From Verrucomicrobiota bacterium (GTDB lineage Bacteria > Verrucomicrobiota > Verrucomicrobiia > Chthoniobacterales > UBA10450), in contig QHOF01000257.1 of the NCBI GenBank assembly GCA_003219335.1, forward strand, positions 1 through 5,849: 5,849 bases of DNA. Direction: 5' to 3'. The position numbers and the translations under genes were made by a program. Below, one piece after another: positions 1 through 4,927 of this stretch (positions are counted from its first letter, which is position 1; every line of letters starts with the position of its first letter). A model generated the notes under the pieces. The model was not told the origin of the DNA. It searched no databases and saw only the letters and a program-made list of their open reading frames with translations.

Positions 1-14
1 AGGTGTCGGACTTA

Positions 15-539
15 CTACCGCGTGGGCGATGGAATCGGCGAACTATACTCTATTGCGGGAGATGGAGTTGGCGAAGTTACCTCCGCCGCAGGAGACGCTG
101 CCGCGCCGGACATCTGCCACTTCTGTATTGCTTCCGACTTGCGCTGTCTTTGGCTCTGCAACTCTTCCGGCCCACGCTGTCCCTGAGAGAGTCGCTCTTG
201 TTTCGGTCTGTCTTTTTCAGCTCTTGCAGCATCCACCTGCGAGCGGTCAGGAATCAGGGACCGAAACTCGGGAGGAAGCTGTTGTATTCTGCGGTCTCTT
301 TCAGCTTGCACCTGCGCGGCGTCGGGGGTCTGGGCCTGAACGCACGGAGGGGTCCTGCGGATTTTCGCAATAGCTTTCTCTCTTTCGGCCAACGATCTGT
401 CTCTTTCATGTAACGCTTTCTCTCTTTCGTCTAACGCTGTCTCGCGCGTGTCCAGCTCCGTTTTTCGTTGAGCCAGTTGTTGTTCAGCGGCTGAACCTTG
501 TTTTTGGCAGGCGCAAATCATCGCGAAAGCGATGAGCAT
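15..539 (-). CDS. Heptad-repeat, probably membrane-anchored hypothetical protein
   Basis: I cannot assign a function. From ATG at 539 the product is 174 residues. It opens with a hydrophobic stretch (MLIAFAMICACQ) that resembles a short lipoprotein signal with Cys at about residue 11, but it lacks a positively charged N-region, so plain membrane anchoring is equally possible. Residues about 25-59 are five consecutive seven-residue units of the form RExALxE, a strongly predicted coiled coil. A charged helical segment rich in Q, R, E and K follows. The C-terminal ~30 residues are rich in Pro, Ser, Thr and Ala and contain an 11-residue tandem duplication. The frame stays open upstream to a GTG at 752, but that extension would read through the terminator hairpin of the preceding gene and gives an Arg-rich, unlikely peptide, so I reject it. 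A TTG at 566 would give a longer hydrophobic N-terminus. No clear Shine-Dalgarno precedes any of these starts. The protein is probably envelope-located. Confidence 0.6.
   Translation of the reverse strand: MLIAFAMICACQKQGSAAEQQLAQRKTELDTRETALDEREKALHERDRSLAEREKAIAKIRRTPPCVQAQTPDAAQVQAERDRRIQQLPPEFRSLIPDRSQVDAARAEKDRPKQERLSQGQRGPEELQSQRQRKSEAIQKWQMSGAAASPAAEVTSPTPSPAIEYSSPIPSPTR
27..92 (-). repeat. 33-bp tandem duplication in the Pro/Ser/Thr-rich tail
   Basis: Two adjacent 33-nt copies (60-92 and 27-59) encode PAAEVTSPTPS and PAIEYSSPIPS near the C-terminus of the heptad-repeat protein. Pro, Glu and Ser positions are retained while other residues vary. This looks like a flexible linker or wall-spanning tail that grows by slippage. 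Confidence 0.6.
363..467 (-). repeat. Five 21-bp tandem units encoding a heptad coiled coil
   Basis: Five in-frame 21-nt units encode RKTELDT, RETALDE, REKALHE, RDRSLAE and REKAIAK. The period of exactly one heptad, with conserved Arg and Glu and a Leu/Ile at the fifth position, shows growth by duplication of a coiled-coil heptad. The units have diverged at DNA level but the reading frame is kept, which supports the minus-strand frame as real coding sequence. Confidence 0.75.
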
Positions 540-681
540 CGAAACGATTTCGGTAATTGCGAGCAAGAAAACTGAGGGGCAATGGCTAGTAAAACGAAAC
601 TTAACGCGCCTGCGGCGTTGGTGAAGTTGCCGCTCGCAGTACGAGCGTCTCCAACTCGGACAAGCGGATGTTATCGAGGGC

Positions 682-721
682 AAAAACGGCAAAGGCGTTC
701 GCCGCAGGGGCGAACGCCTTT
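682..721 (-). terminator. Intrinsic terminator of the secreted repeat-protein gene
   Basis: A perfect 13-bp stem (691-703 paired with 709-721, AAAGGCGTTCGCC / GGCGAACGCCTTT) encloses a 5-nt loop. Read on the minus strand, it lies about 57 nt beyond the stop codon at 778 and is followed by TTT and then a run of five T (complement of 682-686). The A-rich 5' side and T-rich 3' side could also allow some activity on the plus strand. It separates the two minus-strand genes into different transcripts and argues against the long N-terminal extension of the downstream gene. Confidence 0.75.
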
Positions 722-777
722 CCAATTCACAATTCACCTCGGTGCCTAGCACACAAGGCCGTTCTACCTGGGCAACT

Positions 778-1749
778 TTACGGTTTGTTCGTGACCACTT
801 GTGGCGCCGGTTTGCTCACCTCAAGCTGGGCGCTCACTCTCTGGATTTGAGCGGCCTGCTCTTTTAGCTGCGCAACCATCGTCTGCACTTCGCTTTTTAG
901 TTGGCTGATGCTCGCCTGCTGTTCCTCGATTTTCTTCTGTAGTTCCCCGACTTCTTTGGCCCCTGCAAAGTCACCACCCCATCCTAGTTGGCCGGTTGTT
1001 GTGTCGATGGTAAGGACGGGAGTGCCAAAGCCAATGGGCAGAGGTCCATTCGGCAAGATACCACCGATAAAACACTGAGCGCTGCTGGGGTTGCCGATCC
1101 GGATTGTATCGTTCTCGTCACCCACGAAGATGTCCGAGCCGATGTACGTGTTTCTTTCGCCCGTGACCAGACCATCTCCGGCAAAATCGCCGACGGCCGT
1201 GTTGCCATAGCCGTCCACGAGAGTGTTTAGGGCTAGATCACCGAAGGCATTGTTATCGTCGCCGGTAAAGAATGTTCCCGCGCCGAGGAGGGCGGCGAGC
1301 GCGCCACGGCCATGGGCGTTGTTGAAGTTTCCGTCGACGTTACCAAAGAGCGCAAAGACGCCGACAGCATTGTTGTCGCTGGCGACGGTGTTATAGAGGA
1401 GCGCGTCAGTTCCAACGGCCACGTTCTGTGTGCCGGTGGTGTTGAGCAACAGCGCTACAGTGCCAACAGCGGTATTGGAATCACCTGTGTTGAGGACCAG
1501 CGCTCCCGCGCCGACACCGGTGTTGTAGTTGCCGCCACCGACTGAATAGAGCGAATACCAACCCACTCCCGTGTTTCCCAACCCGGTCCCGAGCAAATTA
1601 AGGGCGTTGCACCCTTCCGCTGTCGTGAACCCGGGATAGCATCCGTCCGGCCCCGGAACAACTGCTGCCTGCATTTGTGGCAAAAACGCAAAGCAGGCGA
1701 GCACGGACAGGATCATTGCAAATATTGTTAAGCTGCTGCGATTTTTCAT
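778..1749 (-). CDS. Secreted NTAVG-repeat protein with C-terminal coiled coil
   Basis: A 323-residue exported protein of unknown function. Residues 1-28 form a clear signal peptide: basic MKNR, a hydrophobic core, then a QMQA-A cleavage site. Residues ~31-57 are a Cys-containing lead-in (PGPDGCYPGF, EGCNALN). Residues ~58-220 hold about nine imperfect repeats of 15-24 residues centred on N(T/N)xVG followed by AL, as in YadA-like head or tail-fibre beta-structures, ending in NDTIRIGN. Residues ~246-258 (LTIDTTTGQLGW) match the stretch that usually precedes a peptidase S74 intramolecular chaperone in related proteins. Here it passes directly into a coiled coil (residues ~266-311) and a short Pro/Val/Lys tail (SKPAPQVVTNKP), so the S74 domain seems absent. 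The start is supported by the signal peptide and by AAAGGA 11 nt upstream. It probably forms a trimeric surface or extracellular fibre (inference). A terminator lies downstream. Confidence 0.85.
   Translation of the reverse strand: MKNRSSLTIFAMILSVLACFAFLPQMQAAVVPGPDGCYPGFTTAEGCNALNLLGTGLGNTGVGWYSLYSVGGGNYNTGVGAGALVLNTGDSNTAVGTVALLLNTTGTQNVAVGTDALLYNTVASDNNAVGVFALFGNVDGNFNNAHGRGALAALLGAGTFFTGDDNNAFGDLALNTLVDGYGNTAVGDFAGDGLVTGERNTYIGSDIFVGDENDTIRIGNPSSAQCFIGGILPNGPLPIGFGTPVLTIDTTTGQLGWGGDFAGAKEVGELQKKIEEQQASISQLKSEVQTMVAQLKEQAAQIQRVSAQLEVSKPAPQVVTNKP
1090..1578 (-). repeat. About nine degenerate ~51-nt coding repeats (NTAVG units)
   Basis: The repeats encode units starting NTGVG, NTGVG, NTAVG, NVAVG, NNAVG, NNAHG, NNAFG, NTAVG and NTYIG, mostly 15-18 residues apart with one longer unit near residues 144-167. 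The Asn and Gly positions are conserved while the intervening hydrophobic residues vary. This spacing is that of stacked beta-roll/beta-prism turns in trimeric adhesin heads and phage-fibre-like proteins. Confidence 0.75.
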
Positions 1750-1760
1750 AAGCTAAGTTT

Positions 1761-1767
1761 TCCTTTC
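1761..1767 (-). promoter_or_regulatory. Ribosome binding site of the secreted repeat-protein gene
   Basis: GAAAGGA on the minus strand lies 11 nt before the ATG at 1749. It is a good Shine-Dalgarno match at a slightly long distance and supports the chosen start, which is also the start of the signal peptide. Confidence 0.6.
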
Positions 1768-1894
1768 ATTATTTTGGCCTTCCCTGAGTTCCCCATGAAG
1801 AACTCATTTCCGGCCGTTCATGTTAGTGTTGGCTTTGCATGCCCGTAGCAAAACCTGCCCGCGAACGTTTTGCCAAAAATGCAGATGCGATGTC

Positions 1895-1916
1895 AAGAAT
1901 AAAAGTTAATATTCTT
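1895..1916. promoter_or_regulatory. Possible operator: 7-bp inverted repeat at a TTGACA hexamer
   Basis: AAGAATA and TATTCTT flank an 8-nt AT-rich spacer. The left arm overlaps a perfect minus-strand TTGACA (1891-1896), as a repressor site near a -35 element might. The -10 partner is weak, so this is only a candidate. Confidence 0.25.
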
Positions 1917-2042
1917 TTCGGGGGCGAAAAAGATCACATGGGGCGGCCGGGATGAACATTCGCCACTACAGTCCGCCACAGGACGGGTTCGCCGAGGCGA
2001 ACTTGATTCGATCACCTTCGCGGATTAAGCGTGCTTCCAGTC

Positions 2043-3702
2043 ATGTCCCGGTTACCGGCATCTTCGACCAATGAAATTCTGCGTGCTCACTGCGCCGCGA
2101 TCGCGAAAGAAGAAGCCGCACTGCGCGAAGGTGGCGGCAAGGCCGGGCACGAGCCGCAAGATGGGCCGGCTGCCTGTGCGCGAGCGGCTGAGTCGCCTGC
2201 TGGACAAGGACTCGCCGTTTTTCGAGATCGGTCTCTGGGCCGCCTACAAAATGTACGAGCAATGGGGCAAAATTCTGGCCGCGGGCGTGGTCACGGGTAT
2301 TGGGAATATTGAAGGTGTTCCGTGCATGATTGTCGCGAATGACGCCACCGTGAAAGCTGGCGCGTTCTTTCCGCAAACCACCAAAAAGGTGATTCGCGCC
2401 CAGCGGATCGCATTCGAGTGCGCGCTCCTAATCATTTATCTTGTCGATTCCGCTGGCGTGTTTCTTCCGATGCAGGATGAAATTTTTCCAGATGAAGACG
2501 ATTTTGGCCGGATCTTTCGCAATAACTCGGTCATTTCCGCGGCCGGCATTCCGCAGTTTGCCGCCATCATGGGCAATTGCGTCGCCGGCGGAGCTTATCT
2601 ACCGGTGCTATGCGACAAGATTTTGATGACCAAGGGCAGCGGGCTTTATCTCGCCGGTCCTTCTTTGGTGAAGGCTGCCATTGGTCAGGTAGTCGATGCG
2701 GAAGAACTGGGTGGCGCACAAATGCATGCGGAGATAAGCGGGACAGTGGACTTTTTTGAAAAGGATGATCCGTCGTGTCTCAAACGCTTGCGGTCGCTCA
2801 TCGCGCTCCTGCCTGAGGCGAAATCGAGCGGCGCGCTTCCTTCGGCTTCGCTCAGGACAAGCTCAGATCGCGCCCTACCGAAACCGTCGAAACCGGCGAA
2901 GGATCCGGACACGGTTTATGATCTGATTAGCTTCGACGGCCAGAAAAACTACGATGCGCGCGATCTGCTGGCTAGGATCATCGATGCGGATTCAATGGAC
3001 GAATACAAAGCCGACTATGGCAAGACGATCGTGACTGCGTACGCGCGCATCAATGGGCGACCCGTGGGGATTGTTGCCAACCAGCGTATTCAGGTCAGGA
3101 CGAAGAAGGAAGGTATTCAGATGGGCGGCGTCATTTACTCGGATAGCGCTGATAAGGCGGCGCGTTTTATAATGGACTGCAATCAAACCGGGTTGCCGAT
3201 CGTCTTTTTTCAGGACGTCAGCGGTTTCATGGTCGGTCGGGACGCGGAAGAAAGCGGCATCATTCGCAGTGGCGCGAAGCTGGTGAACGCGGTGAGCAAT
3301 TCCATTGTGCCGAAGATCACGGTGATTGTAGGCGGGTCGTTTGGCGCCGGGAATTACGCCATGTGCGGCAAGGCATACGATCCGCGATTCATCGTTGCGT
3401 GGCCGACTGCGCGCTACGCGGTGATGGGCGCCGCACAGGCGTCGGACACTGTGTTTGCCATTCTGGCCCGCGCCCGCGAACGAGGCGATAAAAAAGCTAC
3501 CCCCGAAGAGCTCGAGGAACTTCGGGCAAAAGTGAAACAGAGTTACGAAGAACAAACCGACATCCGCTACGGCGCCGCGCGCGGCTGGGTGGACGCGATC
3601 ATTCAGCCGCACGAAACGCGCGATGTTCTTATTCGCTTGTTGCAATACGTATCGCGCCCGACGCCCGAGGGGCGCTTTCATACTGGCGTGATCCAAGTTT
3701 AG
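2043..3702 (+). CDS. liuB: Acyl-CoA carboxylase beta subunit, methylcrotonyl-CoA carboxylase type, with N-terminal frameshift
   Basis: Carboxyltransferase subunit of a biotin-dependent acyl-CoA carboxylase. By family it moves CO2 from carboxybiotin to a short-chain acyl-CoA, most likely 3-methylcrotonyl-CoA in leucine breakdown, in the cytoplasm with a biotin-carrying alpha subunit not seen here. The unbroken frame is 2071-3702 (543 aa). Numbering on it: MIVANDATVKAG at 86-97, DSAGVFLPMQDEIFPDEDDF at 126-145, N-domain oxyanion-hole segment GNCVAGGAY at 168-176, AGPSLVKAA at 195-203, VSGFMVGR at 383-390, C-domain GGSFGAGNYAMCGKAYDPR at 421-439. The first 28 residues of that frame are not family-like. 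The proper N-terminus (NEILRAH, ALREGGGKAGHE) is in the frame of ATG 2043 and rejoins at 2155 if one C at 2154 is skipped, giving about 552 aa. Residues ~250-278 are a non-family linker holding an interspersed-repeat-like insert. The 11-residue extension RIQVRTKKEGI before GGVIYSDSADKAA is shared, from memory, with Bacteroidetes-type homologues. The substrate is inferred from the neighbouring liuC-like gene; the gene symbol is provisional. Confidence 0.85.
2836..2866 (+). repeat. Interspersed-repeat-like insert inside the carboxylase gene
   Basis: The segment runs CTTCCTTCGGCTTCGCTCAG followed by GACAAGCTCAG and contains the direct repeat GCTCAG-GACAA-GCTCAG. From memory it matches a short repeat common in environmental bacterial genomes, whose opposite strand reads LVLSEVEG-like peptides (here ELVLSEAEG). 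It encodes LPSASLRTSS in frame, in the poorly conserved linker between the two carboxyltransferase domains, so it probably inserted without destroying the enzyme. Confidence 0.5.
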
Positions 3703-3710
3703 ACCATTTA

Positions 3711-3771
3711 GCGATTTAACTAGTTAACGATTTAACGATTGTAACTTTTGCAACGATGTAACGCTTGTAAC
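3711..3771 (+). repeat. Degenerate 8-9 bp tandem array between liuB and liuC
   Basis: Seven consecutive units each end in AAC: GCGATTTAAC, TAGTTAAC, GATTTAAC, GATTGTAAC, TTTTGCAAC, GATGTAAC, GCTTGTAAC. They start 8 nt after the carboxylase stop and end 6 nt before the hydratase ATG, filling almost the whole 75-nt gap. The array leaves no purine-rich Shine-Dalgarno for the hydratase. I see no function for it; slippage-generated spacer or an unpaired AU-rich translation leader are both possible. Confidence 0.7.
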
Positions 3772-3777
3772 CAACTC

Positions 3778-4542
3778 ATGCCCGTCGTTCTGATCGAAAA
3801 ACAAACGCCGCAAATCACGGTCGTAACGCTCAACCGGCCTGAACGGCGTAATGCCCTTACTCTCGAGCTACTCACGCAACTGCACGCCGCGATTAAAGTC
3901 GCTTCGGAACAACCGGAACAGCGTGTGATCATCTTGCGCGGTGCAGGCGCAGCTTTTTGCACCGGCCTCGATTTGAAAGAAGCGGCCGACCACACGAAAG
4001 CACACGCGACCGCGGAGATGGTGGCGAATACTTTGATCGCCATCAGCGCAACACGTCTCGTCACCATTGCGGCAGTGCATGGCGCGGCGGTTGCAGGCGG
4101 CGCAGGCATCATGTCTGCGTGCGATTTTGTCGTGGCGGCAGAGAAAACGAAGATTGGCTATCCCGAGGTGCGCCGCGGGCTGGTTGCCGGCTTGATCATG
4201 ACTTTCCTGCGCCGGCAGGTAGGCGAACGTAACATGCGCGAATTGTTGTTAGGCTCGGAGTTAATCGACGCCGAGCGCGCCAGGGGAATCGGCCTTGTAA
4301 ATCATGTAGTCGCACGGGACGATGTGATGAGCGAAGCGCAAAAGTTTGCACAATCGGTTTTGCAAGGCGCGCCCGGCGCGGTGGCGCAGACGAAAAGCCT
4401 GGTGGAGGAACTCTGGTGGCGTTCCGTGAAGGATGATGTCGATCTCGCGTTGAAGTATCATTTGCAAGCGCGTGAATCGACCGAAGCCCGCGAAGGCATC
4501 GCCGCCTTTAACGAAAAGCGCAAGCCGAAATGGGTAGTGTAG
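3778..4542 (+). CDS. liuC: Enoyl-CoA hydratase/isomerase (crotonase), methylglutaconyl-CoA hydratase-like
   Basis: A 254-residue crotonase-fold protein, normal length for the family. It probably hydrates a 2-enoyl-CoA; given the upstream carboxylase beta gene the likeliest substrate is 3-methylglutaconyl-CoA (liuB-liuC order of leucine catabolism), but other enoyl-CoAs cannot be excluded. Landmarks: NRPERRNAL at 19-27, first oxyanion-hole loop GAGAAFCTGLDLKE at 55-68, second loop HGAAVAGGAG at 101-110, then CDFVVA at 115-120 and GYPEVRRGLVAG at 127-138. The acid equivalent to rat Glu164 is present (E130), while the Glu144 position is Gly110, as I recall for LiuC-type hydratases with GGAG in place of GGGxE. 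The C-terminus ends FNEKRKPKW, typical of the family. The frame is open to a TTG at 3748, but ATG 3778 begins the usual crotonase N-terminus. It is probably cotranscribed with the carboxylase; there is no visible Shine-Dalgarno, so initiation may depend on translation upstream. Confidence 0.87.
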   Translation: MPVVLIEKQTPQITVVTLNRPERRNALTLELLTQLHAAIKVASEQPEQRVIILRGAGAAFCTGLDLKEAADHTKAHATAEMVANTLIAISATRLVTIAAVHGAAVAGGAGIMSACDFVVAAEKTKIGYPEVRRGLVAGLIMTFLRRQVGERNMRELLLGSELIDAERARGIGLVNHVVARDDVMSEAQKFAQSVLQGAPGAVAQTKSLVEELWWRSVKDDVDLALKYHLQARESTEAREGIAAFNEKRKPKWVV

Positions 4543-4569
4543 CAGTGTTCACACGCGCAAGCGCAAACC

Positions 4570-4631
4570 AAGGAGAGGCGGTTTCCAATCCGCCCTTTTT
4601 GTGCGCGGCGGACTAGAGACCGCCGCTCCTT
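4570..4631. repeat. 25-bp imperfect inverted repeat (hairpin), possible bidirectional terminator or REP-like element
   Basis: Arms 4570-4594 and 4607-4631 pair over 25 bp with four mismatches around a 12-nt loop, with outer ends AAGGAG and CTCCTT. One mismatch is a G·U wobble in plus-strand RNA. It begins 28 nt after the hydratase stop and ends 12 nt from the stop of the candidate small ORF on the other strand, the place expected for a terminator between convergent genes. Neither side has a good T-run. The AAGGAG-GGCGGT composition resembles palindromic repeats I recall being scattered through Verrucomicrobial genomes. Confidence 0.6.
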
Positions 4632-4643
4632 GCTTTGCTCTCT

Positions 4644-4775
4644 TTAGAATTCGACGAACTCCCTGGGATAATGTGACAGATCCAGTTTCTCTTCCGCGGG
4701 ATTGAGTCTTATTCCCCATTGCTTCATGGCCAGTGCAAATAGCGTCCAGCATTTTTTACCGTCGACAGTGATCAT
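4644..4775 (-). CDS. Possible small protein (43 aa) or gene remnant
   Basis: Not recognised. ATG at 4775 to TAA at 4644-4646 encodes 43 residues beginning MITVDGKKCWTLFALAMKQW and ending HYPREFVEF. The amino-acid make-up is balanced, with amphipathic and aromatic residues, and looks more like real protein than the other short frames in this gap. The frame is open only eight codons upstream of the ATG. There is no good Shine-Dalgarno: a GGGGA lies about 12 nt before the ATG. The 25-bp inverted repeat follows 12 nt after the stop. It may be a small ORF or the 3' end of a decayed gene. Confidence 0.3.
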   Translation of the reverse strand: MITVDGKKCWTLFALAMKQWGIRLNPAEEKLDLSHYPREFVEF

Positions 4776-4921
4776 CTGTCTGATTCGTCCCCATAATGAG
4801 CAACTCTAAAGATGTTGAGCACGGACGGTCAAGGCAATGATATTCGGGCCGGTGGCGCATAAGCGTCTTCAAATCTGGACAAGCATGCGCAAGCATGCTG
4901 CCGTGCGAGCTTGAACAAGGG
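4776..4921 (+). promoter_or_regulatory. Upstream region of the EamA transporter with a weak promoter candidate and leader hairpin
   Basis: TTGAGC (4815-4820) and TGATAT (4838-4843) are spaced 17 bp, a weak sigma-70-like pair. Downstream, AGCATGC (4882-4888) and GCATGCT (4893-4899) form a 7-bp hairpin with a GCAA tetraloop. AAGGG (4917-4921) is a Shine-Dalgarno 6 nt before the ATG at 4928. No other gene is evident in this stretch. Confidence 0.3.
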
Positions 4922-4927
4922 ATGATG

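Larger units (their letters stand above)
1750..2042. other. Divergent intergenic region with candidate control elements
   Basis: This region separates the minus-strand repeat-protein gene from the plus-strand carboxylase gene, so promoters for both should lie here. Visible elements are a TTGACA hexamer on the minus strand (1891-1896), whose only candidate -10 partner at 17-bp spacing (GCAAAA) is poor. A 7-bp inverted repeat AAGAATA/TATTCTT (1895-1901 and 1910-1916) overlaps that hexamer in an AT-rich patch. A small hairpin GTTCGCC/GGCGAAC sits at 1987-2002. I see no convincing plus-strand promoter and no clear Shine-Dalgarno before 2043. No confident gene lies in this stretch. Confidence 0.5.

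Noticed and set aside
582..749. 55-codon plus-strand ORF beginning MASKTKLNAPAALVK with GAGGGG just upstream
   Set aside because: It runs through the terminator hairpin, turns into an Arg/Gln/Pro-rich sequence and has no recognisable similarity; likely chance.
540..752. N-terminal extension of the heptad-repeat protein to a GTG at 752
   Set aside because: It would encode an Arg-rich peptide through the 13-bp terminator hairpin of the upstream gene; a start at 539 (or 566) is more credible.
988..1545. Plus-strand ORFs opposite the NTAVG repeats
   Set aside because: They are produced by the periodic composition of the repeat gene; no signal peptide, ribosome site or family match.
1952..2074. 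40-residue plus-strand ORF beginning MNIRHYSPPQDG that overlaps the carboxylase start
   Set aside because: It contains the GTTCGCC hairpin as codons, overlaps a family-supported N-terminus in another frame and lacks a clear ribosome binding site.
2992..3696. 234-codon minus-strand ORF opposite the carboxylase
   Set aside because: Antisense shadow of a strongly conserved gene; His/Arg-rich sequence with no domain signature.
3711..3771. CRISPR-like array
   Set aside because: Units are only 8-9 bp, contiguous and without unique spacers, so this is a tandem repeat and not a CRISPR.
4549..4752. 67-codon minus-strand ORF overlapping the 25-bp inverted repeat
   Set aside because: It reads through the palindrome and has Arg/Lys-rich non-family sequence; the other frame (4644-4775) looks more protein-like.
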